64,000 nt of DNA from Mesotoga prima MesG1.Ag.4.2 (GTDB lineage Bacteria > Thermotogota > Thermotogae > Petrotogales > Kosmotogaceae), in the NCBI RefSeq assembly GCF_000147715.2, contig NC_017934.1:1550001-1614000 (forward strand). The letters are read 5' to 3'. A program made the translations under genes and the position numbers. The notes beneath the pieces were generated by a model. The model was not told where the DNA came from, ran no database searches, and was given only the letters and a program-made list of their open reading frames with translations. Shown piece by piece: positions 46,489 to 54,143 of this stretch (position 1 is the first letter of the stretch; the number at the start of each line of letters is the position of its first letter).

Positions 46489-47727
46489 TTGAAAGGAATT
46501 CCCTATGTATCCCATATAGATATGGATGCGTTTTTCGCAAGTATAGAGCAGGCGGCAAATCCAACTTTAAAGGGCAAACCGATAGCCGTAACGGGAATCG
46601 GAAAGAGGCATTCGGTAGTGACTTCGGCGAGTTACGAGGCTAAAAGATTCGGGGTCAAATCTGGAATGGCCTTCTTCGAGGCTGTTAAGCTCTGTCCCGA
46701 TCTGATAGCTGTTGGAGTACAGTCAAAGAAATACGGCTATGTCTCGAAAGAGATCATGAAGATGTTGACGTCGGTATCGCCCAGGGTAATGGTTGCAAGT
46801 GTGGACGAGGCTTATCTAGACCTGAGCTTTCACACCAGGCTGGAGGAATCCATAAATAGATTTATTTCCTTTAAAAGAGATTTGAAAGAGAGATTTGGAA
46901 TAACGGCCTCCGTTGGAATATCGGTAAACCCGATAATATCTAAAATCGCAAGTGATTATTCAAAGCCAAATGGGTTTGTAGTTGTCAAAGATGGTATGGA
47001 AAGAGAGTTTTTGAACGAGATACCCGTGAAAGACGTTCCGGGAATCGGAAGACACACACTAATAAAGTTGGAATCTATGGGGTACAGAACGACAGGGGAG
47101 CTTTTAAAAGGGTTGGATGACTCTCCGATGGATCTTTACACAATGTTTGGGAACGCCTTCATGGGTTTTCTCCAGAGCCTTAAAAACAACAGGTTTTCCA
47201 GAAAGGAGTTTTTCAAAGAAGAAAGACCAAAATCTGTGGGTCATTCAATGACACTTTCGGGAGACATAAGCGATTTCGATCTCATAGTTAGAGTAACTAA
47301 TTTCCTGGCGGCAAGGGTAATCTACAGAATGGGAAGATACAAGATGGAAGGTTCCGGTATCAGTCTCTTCTTGAGATATGCAGATAGAAGCTCCAAGGCT
47401 CTTTCAAAGAAGTTGAGTTTCACAATTTCATCGATAAAGGATATTACGGAGATCACCCCCTGGCTTATCAGATCAATCTGGAACGGTACATCTGTGAGGG
47501 CAATAGGGATATCGTGCTGGGCCCTAAGCGAAAAGAAGAATCAAAGACAGCTCTCTCTCTTTGAAAAAGAAAAAGAACTTCTGGAAACTGTGCTGGAAAT
47601 AGAGAAGAAGTTTGGGGAATACGCTATATTCCCGGGAAATATACTATTCCTTCCCGACATCAGAAAGCTTGAGAAACCTTCTGATCTCCATTACCAGGGC
47701 TTCTGCCGTCGCGAGGTTAGTTGCTAA
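46489..47727 (+). CDS. dinB: DNA polymerase IV (Y family)
   Basis: A 412-residue translesion polymerase. Catalytic acidic residues lie in [12 protein letters not shown] (D11, D13) and VDEAYLD (D106, E107); the steric-gate neighbourhood and [15 protein letters not shown] are typical. The C-terminal little-finger domain is followed by [11 protein letters not shown], which fits the beta-clamp-binding consensus QLxLF. TTG 46489 with GGGGGT 8 nt upstream is chosen; a longer frame from 46360 overlaps the partner gene. The 3' end overlaps mgsA tail to tail by 84 bp. Confidence 0.9.
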   Translation: MKGIPYVSHIDMDAFFASIEQAANPTLKGKPIAVTGIGKRHSVVTSASYEAKRFGVKSGMAFFEAVKLCPDLIAVGVQSKKYGYVSKEIMKMLTSVSPRVMVASVDEAYLDLSFHTRLEESINRFISFKRDLKERFGITASVGISVNPIISKIASDYSKPNGFVVVKDGMEREFLNEIPVKDVPGIGRHTLIKLESMGYRTTGELLKGLDDSPMDLYTMFGNAFMGFLQSLKNNRFSRKEFFKEERPKSVGHSMTLSGDISDFDLIVRVTNFLAARVIYRMGRYKMEGSGISLFLRYADRSSKALSKKLSFTISSIKDITEITPWLIRSIWNGTSVRAIGISCWALSEKKNQRQLSLFEKEKELLETVLEIEKKFGEYAIFPGNILFLPDIRKLEKPSDLHYQGFCRREVSC

Positions 47728-48051
47728 CGGCTTATTGTGAACATCGCACACTCTTAGAAGCGCGCTTACATCCGGTTCATGAGGTTGAGCCGTTAGCGGG
47801 TCTCTCAAAAAGATGACGAAATCGATTTCATCGCTGGCGACCAGGGAGCCTATTTGAAGATCTCCCCCCAAGGGGCCTGATTTGAAGGAAGTGAGCTCTA
47901 GTTTCACTTTTTCCCTTAGGATGTTACCGGTCGTGCTGGTTGCAAAAAGGGCGCACTTTTTGAAGACATCTACGTGCTCCCTTACGAACATTATCAGATC
48001 TATCTTTTTCTTATCGTGAGCTATTAAAGCAATTCGTGGTTTTTCGCTCAT
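47644..48051 (-). CDS. mgsA: Methylglyoxal synthase
   Basis: A 135-residue enzyme turning dihydroxyacetone phosphate into methylglyoxal and phosphate, a bypass of lower glycolysis. Family motifs [18 protein letters not shown] (catalytic Asp) and [14 protein letters not shown] (catalytic His/Asp) are present. ATG 48051 has GGAGGTAG upstream; upstream in-frame codons have none. Confidence 0.95.
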   Translation of the reverse strand: MSEKPRIALIAHDKKKIDLIMFVREHVDVFKKCALFATSTTGNILREKVKLELTSFKSGPLGGDLQIGSLVASDEIDFVIFLRDPLTAQPHEPDVSALLRVCDVHNKPLATNLATAEALVMEIRRFLKLSDVGKE

Positions 48052-48080
48052 GGCTACCTCCGTCATCTGACAAGAAGATG

Positions 48081-48109
48081 ATAACACATTCGGGCCATCG
48101 AAATTTCAA
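48081..48109 (-). promoter_or_regulatory. Promoter of mgsA
   Basis: On the minus strand TTGAAA (48104-48109) and TGTTAT (48081-48086) are 17 bp apart, about 30 bp before the ATG. Confidence 0.5.
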
Positions 48110-48132
48110 GCGGTTAGCTGAGGTGAGTCGAT

Positions 48133-48471
48133 CTGTCCCTTTCATTTAACGAGATAACACTATACGGAGAGGCAATAACAGACCCGGAATCAACTGTCCG
48201 GGGAGGATTTTTTAGAGTAATGATTTTCGGTTACAGAAGTGCAAGGGAGACAGAGGAGATCTTCGATATCCGTTTTGACGAAAGGAATTCAAAAAGAGTC
48301 TTTGCCGAGATATATAAAGGTTGCTATCTGTTGATCAGAGGTGAGGTAAGGGTAAGAAAGAGCGTATATATAAGGCTCAGAGATTTCACTGTAACAACCA
48401 GACCTCACGACAGAGACCTAGACATAGACATTCCAAGAATACTGATACATCTAAGGAGCGATTACTTCTGA
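48133..48471 (+). CDS. OB-fold (SSB-like) protein, probable CTG start
   Basis: The open frame 48127-48471 contains the strand pattern of single-stranded DNA-binding OB folds: ITLYGEAITDPES at the start (compare the G-x-L-T-x-D-P-E entry of SSB), a central basic stretch, then IYKGCYLLIRGEVRVR (compare YLKKG..V.VEG). The only ATG (48220) would delete the first strand and its ribosome site falls within conserved sequence. In the upstream part the sole plausible initiator is CTG 48133, 6 nt after GAGGTGA (48120-48126). That gives 112 residues. The acidic C-terminal tip of SSB is absent. Function is inferred; housekeeping ssb is presumably elsewhere. Confidence 0.65.
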   Translation: MSLSFNEITLYGEAITDPESTVRGGFFRVMIFGYRSARETEEIFDIRFDERNSKRVFAEIYKGCYLLIRGEVRVRKSVYIRLRDFTVTTRPHDRDLDIDIPRILIHLRSDYF

Positions 48472-49178
48472 AAGGTTTCGTAGTATTTACTTCTGAGTTC
48501 AGTGAAGATCGATCTATCGACTACAGTCTTGAACTCTTCTATTTCGATGAGAAGATACTCGTCGCCTACCCTGTCGGTTATTTTCACGTACTCTATTTTC
48601 GGAAAGCAGCCTTCTTTTCTCAGCAAAGAGACGTGGATATGCATAAGATTTGGAAGATAACCCCCACCACCGAGAAGGCCGAGAACTTTCAGCCTTTGCT
48701 CGGAAGGATCGATCATATAAATCCTTCTCTCCTCTTCGGTACTTACTGTCCAGGTGAAGTTTCTCGAATCAAGGAGACCGCTGAAGAAATCCTCAATTAA
48801 CTTCGCAATAAAATCGGTCTGGTAAGTAGATTTGTACTGCTTCCAGGGGTCGCCATCCACAACGCTGAAGACCACTTCCTCCCTGATAAGATAAACCAGA
48901 GCTATCTTACTCAGTTCGTCCGGCTCGAGAAACTCTATGTAAAAATCCTCACCACCGACCATGATAATTCTTGCCTTCAAATTTAGGTCTCTGTATCCTG
49001 AATCGGCACTCTCTGTATCGGCTAAATGAAAATGAATCCCAACCAATGTGTCTATATCGCCCGCTTCAACGACTTGCTGGATAAACAGGGTCAGATCATC
49101 ATATACGCTTTCAGAAGCGAGCAACGATGCTCCAACAAGCAAAGAAAAAACGATGACGAGTACCAAGCAATGTTTCAT
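48462..49178 (-). CDS. Secreted LolA-like hypothetical protein
   Basis: A 238-residue exported protein with a signal peptide (about residues 1-21, ending SLLAS). The body, with successive strands such as KARIIMVGGEDFYIEFLEPDE and EEVVFSVVDGDPWKQY, resembles LolA/outer-membrane lipoprotein-sorting-like folds; no motif proves it. ATG 49178 has GAGGTGG upstream. Its 3' end overlaps the OB-fold gene by 10 bp. Confidence 0.6.
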   Translation of the reverse strand: MKHCLVLVIVFSLLVGASLLASESVYDDLTLFIQQVVEAGDIDTLVGIHFHLADTESADSGYRDLNLKARIIMVGGEDFYIEFLEPDELSKIALVYLIREEVVFSVVDGDPWKQYKSTYQTDFIAKLIEDFFSGLLDSRNFTWTVSTEEERRIYMIDPSEQRLKVLGLLGGGGYLPNLMHIHVSLLRKEGCFPKIEYVKITDRVGDEYLLIEIEEFKTVVDRSIFTELRSKYYETFQK

Positions 49179-49255
49179 CTTGTCCACCTCTTCGCGAGAT
49201 TATAACATGTCAGGAGAAAGAGAAAAGTGATAAGATCTGATTGAGGGGTGATGAT

Positions 49256-50743
49256 TTGAGAGTAGCGTTTCCAGACCAGATGAGGAAAATAGACAAAACT
49301 ATAATAGAGCATGGAGTACCCTCCTTACTTCTAATGGAAGAAGCGGCCCGCAGCGTCTTCGAAGAGATTAGAAGCTTCAACTTGAGTAATGCAGTCGTCC
49401 TGTGTGGTGGAGGTAATAACGGAGGAGACGGATACACAGTTGCAAGGCTCCTTCTATGTGCTGGAGTTCATGTAAAAGTTGTTCAGTGCTATGTTCCCTC
49501 GACGGTCGACTGCAAAGCGAACTCAACTTTATACAGTTCGCTTGGCGGCCAGATCACAATAATCGGAGAGAAGACCGACGTGGAGGAACTCCTTTCAAAA
49601 GCTGACATAGTAATCGACGCAGTCTTTGGGACTGGGTTTCACGGAGAGCTCGAATCAGGAGTCGCACAGATATTTGATTTTGTTAATCGACTGGACGTAA
49701 TCAGGCTGGCCGTGGACATTCCCTCCGGAGTGTCTGGATTCGATGGCAGCATTTCAAAATCCTGCTTTAGGGCTCACAAAACGGTTACCTTTGGATTGGC
49801 CAAGACAGGCCATTTTCTCTATCCGGGGCGCGAGTTCTGCGGCGATATAGTGGTAGGAAGTGCAGGCTTTCCAAAGAATGTGATGGATTCTCTTGCTGAG
49901 CCAGAAGTCATCGATGATGAGATGGTTTCGAAACTCATTCCGGAAAGAGCTCCTAACAGTTACAAAGGCACGTTCGGTTCCGTGCTTGTTGTAGGGGGAA
50001 GCAACATTTATACAGGTGCTCCGTATCTCTCCGCTCTAGGGGCGTTCCGATCTGGTTGTGGAATGGTCTACACATACACCCCTAAGGGATCTGCAACCGT
50101 TATAAGAAACAACCTTCCCGAGGCCATCGCTTATGAAAGTCGGGGGGACTTCCTCATCCCAGGAGATATCGAGGTACTTCCAAAAATCATGGAAAAAATC
50201 GACTCGATTGTTGTTGGTCCGGGTGCTGGAAGAGAAAAAGAAAGTATTGAGTTCATTCTTAAATTGCTCCAGAGTTTCCCGGATAAGAATTTCGTCGTAG
50301 ACGCAGATGGACTTTACGCTCTCTCAAATGATCTCTCGGTCCTCGCCCGATCTGAAAGAATCATAATAACGCCGCACATTGGTGAGTTTGCGCGGATGAA
50401 CGAAGGTAAGACTGATCTCAAATCCTTCATTCAGTTTTGCGTTGGTAACAGAACAACTGCCATTCTAAAGGGGGCTTCGTCTGTACTGTGTGATGACAAA
50501 GGAAAGATAACCATAAACACGACGGGGAATACCGGTCTCGCAAAGGCAGGGAGCGGGGACCTTCTTTCAGGAACTATTGCCGGTTTCGCTTCACAGACGG
50601 GCGAACTGACCAAATCGGCGATACTTGCTATGTATTTCATGGGCAGAGCCGCAGAACTATCGATTGTTTCAGAGCCCTGCAACTCGGCTTCTCAAATAGC
50701 CGAGTCTTACTCACTAGTTTTTAAGGAACTGGAACAGAAGTGA
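49256..50743 (+). CDS. nnr: Bifunctional NAD(P)H-hydrate repair enzyme (epimerase/dehydratase)
   Basis: A 495-residue fusion. N-terminal YjeF epimerase domain (about 1-205) with NNGGDGYTVARL and DAVFGTGF; C-terminal ADP-dependent dehydratase domain with GTFGSVLVVGGS, ITPHIGEFARM and the nucleotide-binding NTGLAKAGSGDLLSG. It repairs hydrated NAD(P)H. TTG 49256 with GGGGTG upstream fits best. First gene of a run with rpoN, thiN and a phosphodiesterase. Confidence 0.93.
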   Translation: MRVAFPDQMRKIDKTIIEHGVPSLLLMEEAARSVFEEIRSFNLSNAVVLCGGGNNGGDGYTVARLLLCAGVHVKVVQCYVPSTVDCKANSTLYSSLGGQITIIGEKTDVEELLSKADIVIDAVFGTGFHGELESGVAQIFDFVNRLDVIRLAVDIPSGVSGFDGSISKSCFRAHKTVTFGLAKTGHFLYPGREFCGDIVVGSAGFPKNVMDSLAEPEVIDDEMVSKLIPERAPNSYKGTFGSVLVVGGSNIYTGAPYLSALGAFRSGCGMVYTYTPKGSATVIRNNLPEAIAYESRGDFLIPGDIEVLPKIMEKIDSIVVGPGAGREKESIEFILKLLQSFPDKNFVVDADGLYALSNDLSVLARSERIIITPHIGEFARMNEGKTDLKSFIQFCVGNRTTAILKGASSVLCDDKGKITINTTGNTGLAKAGSGDLLSGTIAGFASQTGELTKSAILAMYFMGRAAELSIVSEPCNSASQIAESYSLVFKELEQK

Positions 50744-50756
50744 AGGGGAAGAATTA

Positions 50757-51947
50757 ATGGAACTCAATCATAATGTCTCTCAACGTCTCGAACAAAAACT
50801 CGGACTTTCTCTCAAAGCTCAGCAGGCTCTGAAGCTCCTTCAACTGAATTCAATGGAAATTACGGCCGAGTTAGAAGAGATAGTTCAAGCCAACCCGCTT
50901 CTTGAAATGAAGAGAGAGGATTATGAGCTAATAGAAGGAAAAAGTGATCTGGAAAGCTCTCCAGAAGACGAGGAAAACACAGAAGATGGAGATCTCTACT
51001 CACTTCCCGAAAACAACTCGATCTACATGAAACCTGAAAGTACTGACAGGGATGGATGGGACTTCGACAGGATTGAAGCACAGCAACCAACGTTCAGAGA
51101 AATACTCAGAGATTTCGCTTTCTATATTCTTGACGACGATCTTTTCTCCCTTTTTGAAATACTCCTTGATTACATGGACGATCTAGGAATGCTTACTGAG
51201 GATCTGGAAAAGATTGCTCGCGAGAATCACTGTTCCGTCGATGGGCTTTCCAGTGTCATCTCGACTATGAGGGACGGGGGATTCGACGGCATCTTTGCAT
51301 CTTCAAGGGAAGAGATAGAGGCCCTATTGGGACCGGGACTCTTCCCTTCTTCGGGATACAGTGACGGCGCTTTTGTAAGATACGTTGAACCTGATCTCTA
51401 TATAGAGTTTATCGATGAGAAGTTCATTGTTACGGTAAGGGACTATTCACTTGTACTCAGTGTTGACGAGTCGTATGAGGAGATCATGGAACACGGCGAA
51501 AAAAAAGCAAAGAAATATCTTGAAGAGAAACTCGAGGAAGCAAAGTTCTACATAAGCGCTCTCGAAAGGAGAAAGGCAACGCTGATAACAATTGGCAACG
51601 AAATAGTGATAAGGAACGCGCCATTTCTACTTAAGACCAGCGAAAAGATAAGGCCGTTGAAGATGAATTCAGTTGCCGACAAGATAGGAGTTGTAGTTTC
51701 AACGGTAAGCAGAGCTGTGAAGGATAAGTTCGTTCAGACTCCTGTAGGGACTTTTCCGATCAGGTACTTCTTTGGAAATTTGCAGGAGAAGGAACAGGCT
51801 CTCGAGGTGATTGCCGAAATTGTCAGAGGCAACCCAGAAATTTCAGATGCAGAGCTTGTTACCGAACTTAACAACAGAGATATCAACATAGCCAGAAGAA
51901 CTGTCAATAAATATAGAAATCAGTTAGGACTAAGGAAGTCGAAATGA
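50757..51947 (+). CDS. rpoN: RNA polymerase sigma-54 factor RpoN
   Basis: A 396-residue sigma-54. Region I is Gln/Leu-rich (LSLKAQQALKLLQLN...NPLLE), region II is acidic, the core-binding and helix-turn-helix region contains VSTVSRAVKDKFVQTP, and the RpoN box ARRTVNKYRNQLG near the end reads the -24 element. It needs an AAA+ activator, none of which is in this window. ATG 50757; ATGA overlap with the next gene. Confidence 0.95.
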   Translation: MELNHNVSQRLEQKLGLSLKAQQALKLLQLNSMEITAELEEIVQANPLLEMKREDYELIEGKSDLESSPEDEENTEDGDLYSLPENNSIYMKPESTDRDGWDFDRIEAQQPTFREILRDFAFYILDDDLFSLFEILLDYMDDLGMLTEDLEKIARENHCSVDGLSSVISTMRDGGFDGIFASSREEIEALLGPGLFPSSGYSDGAFVRYVEPDLYIEFIDEKFIVTVRDYSLVLSVDESYEEIMEHGEKKAKKYLEEKLEEAKFYISALERRKATLITIGNEIVIRNAPFLLKTSEKIRPLKMNSVADKIGVVVSTVSRAVKDKFVQTPVGTFPIRYFFGNLQEKEQALEVIAEIVRGNPEISDAELVTELNNRDINIARRTVNKYRNQLGLRKSK

Positions 51948-52591
51948 AGACGAAGGCCCTGTTGTTTGTCGGTGGACAATACATATCTACGATGGAGTTC
52001 TACTTCAGGAAACTCAATGAGACATCATTTGTTTCGGCCGCCGATTCAGGGGCAGAAATGCTTAAAAGCCTGGGGAGACATCCCGATCTCCTTGTAGGCG
52101 ATATGGATTCCGTAAGCCAGGAGACCCTCCAATGGTGCAGAGGAAGAGGATCGCTTGTGTTAATATATCCCCCCGAGAAGGATGACACAGACACCCAAAT
52201 CGCGCTTCAAGCCCTTGAGGAGCGTGGTTTCTCTAATGTAGAAATCTTTGGTGCAACGGGTCTCCGGCTAGATCATTTCATGGGGACCTTAGCGTCTATA
52301 TATGGCCTCAGACACACTCTCAAAGCCACCATTATCGAAGAGAACGTCGAAATCGGTATGGTCTCTAGAGAAATGACCCTCTTTGTAAATCGAGGTGAGA
52401 TCTGGTCTCTCTTTCCATATGGCGGCCAGCAGACAATAGTCTCTCTTGAAGGTTTCAAATTTCCACTAACCGACGCATCTCTAGATTATGGAAAGCCGCT
52501 TGGCGTTTCAAATGAAACCGTTGATGAAGAAATACAGATTTCCTGCAAAGGAGGCACTGCCTTATATTTCAGATGGTTGAAAAGGTACTAG
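51944..52591 (+). CDS. thiN: Thiamine pyrophosphokinase
   Basis: A 215-residue kinase forming thiamine diphosphate from thiamine and ATP. ADSGAEML, GDMDSV and KDDTDTQIAL carry the acidic catalytic residues; GATGLRLDH follows. Coupled to rpoN by a 4-bp overlap and to the following phosphodiesterase gene by 19 bp. No TPP riboswitch is seen, consistent with operon placement. Confidence 0.92.
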   Translation: MKTKALLFVGGQYISTMEFYFRKLNETSFVSAADSGAEMLKSLGRHPDLLVGDMDSVSQETLQWCRGRGSLVLIYPPEKDDTDTQIALQALEERGFSNVEIFGATGLRLDHFMGTLASIYGLRHTLKATIIEENVEIGMVSREMTLFVNRGEIWSLFPYGGQQTIVSLEGFKFPLTDASLDYGKPLGVSNETVDEEIQISCKGGTALYFRWLKRY

Positions 52592-53109
52592 TGCTGTCCG
52601 ATACTCACGGTGCTTTATCGCCTTTGACGAGAATACTTCAAGAAGTAGATCAAAATACTTTAATCATGCATAGTGGTGATTTCCTATATCACGGTCCAAG
52701 GAATCCTTTGCCTGAAGGATACGATCCAAAAGGGCTTGCAACTCTTCTAGCAAAGTTCAGCGGCAGAATTGTAGGCGTCAGAGGTAACTGCGACAGCGAG
52801 ATAGACCTCGAACTTGTCGGATTGGAAAATGCGGCGAGCGCACTAACGTTGCTGATAAACGATTTAGGAATCTTCATTTCGCATGGCCACATGAAACACG
52901 AGGTGCCTTTCGAACGTGGAATAGTAATTTCCGGTCATACCCACATTTCCCTCCTCAGAAAAGATAATGGGATCATCTTCATGAATCCGGGCAGCCTTTC
53001 TCTGCCTAAAGACCAGACCGGTGGCTCTTACGGGACAATCGACTTCAAAAAGGGGATCATATCTCTCAGGAACGGCAATGGCTTCGAGCTCAAGACTTTG
53101 GCTCTCTAG
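52573..53109 (+). CDS. YfcE/MJ0936-type metallophosphodiesterase
   Basis: A 178-residue calcineurin-like phosphodiesterase. Metal ligands: SDTHG (8-12 region), HSGDFLYHG, GVRGNCD, SHGH and SGHTH. The natural substrate of this family is uncertain. ATG 52573 lies within the end of thiN. Confidence 0.88.
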   Translation: MVEKVLVLSDTHGALSPLTRILQEVDQNTLIMHSGDFLYHGPRNPLPEGYDPKGLATLLAKFSGRIVGVRGNCDSEIDLELVGLENAASALTLLINDLGIFISHGHMKHEVPFERGIVISGHTHISLLRKDNGIIFMNPGSLSLPKDQTGGSYGTIDFKKGIISLRNGNGFELKTLAL

Positions 53110-53148
53110 CGGCGCTTGCTTTCGATAAACATGTGACTGAACCCATGA

Positions 53149-53154
53149 TATAAT
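53149..53154 (+). promoter_or_regulatory. -10 box upstream of the UPF0173 gene
   Basis: Perfect TATAAT 20 bp before ATG 53174; -35 region poor. Confidence 0.35.
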
Positions 53155-53173
53155 AAATATCTGGGTGATGAAT

Positions 53174-53800
53174 ATGGTTTTGAGATGGCATGGACATTCG
53201 TGTTTTTCGCTTGAGTGCGATGGAAAGACTCTTTTGATCGATCCCTTCGATGAAGGTGTCGGTTATAAGTTGCCCGAGGTTAAGCCGGACATTATTCTGG
53301 AATCTCATCAGCACCACGACCACAATGCACACAACCGATTTGAGTCAGGGTACATACTTGTGAATCAGCCGGTGAGCGAGAAAGTTCACGGTTTCATTAT
53401 CAAAGGCCATCCCACATTTCATGATGATGTTGAAGGAAAGAAACGCGGTAAGAATATCATCTTCGAGGTGACAACTCCCGACGGCTTCAGAGTTGTTCAC
53501 TGTGGCGATCTTGGCCACCGACTGGGCCCAGACTTAACAGAGACATTGAAGAGTCCTGATATTCTCCTTGTTCCTGTCGGTGGAGTGTATACGATTGATG
53601 CAGGGTTAGCTCGAGAGCTTACTAGAGATCTAGCTCCCTCTTACGTCGTGCCGATGCACTTCAAGACAAAGGATCTCACTTTCCAGCTTGCGGGAGTTGA
53701 AGACTTTCTTGCCGGAGAGCCCTTTGAACAGTGTGAAAAGCTGGAACTGAAAGAAAAGGCGAATGTGGGAACCAGAGTAGTAGTCCTCAAATATCGTTGA
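53174..53800 (+). CDS. UPF0173 metallo-beta-lactamase-fold hydrolase
   Basis: A 208-residue MBL-fold protein. The signature SHQHHDH is near residue 43, followed by GHPTFHDD, HCGDLGH and MHFKT, together the two-metal site. Members of this family have no agreed substrate. Start ATG 53174 with GGGTGAT upstream; GTG 53165 is an alternative. Confidence 0.88.
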   Translation: MVLRWHGHSCFSLECDGKTLLIDPFDEGVGYKLPEVKPDIILESHQHHDHNAHNRFESGYILVNQPVSEKVHGFIIKGHPTFHDDVEGKKRGKNIIFEVTTPDGFRVVHCGDLGHRLGPDLTETLKSPDILLVPVGGVYTIDAGLARELTRDLAPSYVVPMHFKTKDLTFQLAGVEDFLAGEPFEQCEKLELKEKANVGTRVVVLKYR

Positions 53801-53813
53801 TCGAGGGCATAAA

Positions 53814-54140
53814 ATGGATGAAAAGAGAGTTTTATCTCTCCTAGGAATAGGTAGAAGGGCAAACAAGGTTGTGTTTGGTAAAGAACAACTAAGAAGTTAC
53901 TTGAGGCAGCCATTCAAGAGGAAATCTTTGATTCTGGCTAGCGATACCAGCGATTCGATAAAGGAAGACTGGGTAAAGAGGTGCAAGAGCCATGGGGCAA
54001 GCTGTATCCTCCTCAAAGAACACGACCGCGTCGCTCTGGGAAGGGCCATCGGCAAGGACAACATATCTGCAGTAGCAATTGCCGATGACGGCCTTGCAGA
54101 CGAAATCTCAAAGATAATCACACAGGCGGGAGGTGACTGA
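53814..54140 (+). CDS. L7Ae/YlxQ-family RNA-binding protein
   Basis: A 108-residue L7Ae/L30e-fold protein (LLGIGRRANKVVFG, SLILASDTSDSI, VALGRAIGKDNISAVAI). In most bacteria this gene sits between nusA and infB; here infB follows by 3 bp but nusA is absent upstream. Members bind kink-turn RNA. Confidence 0.88.
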   Translation: MDEKRVLSLLGIGRRANKVVFGKEQLRSYLRQPFKRKSLILASDTSDSIKEDWVKRCKSHGASCILLKEHDRVALGRAIGKDNISAVAIADDGLADEISKIITQAGGD

Positions 54141-54143
54141 GCT

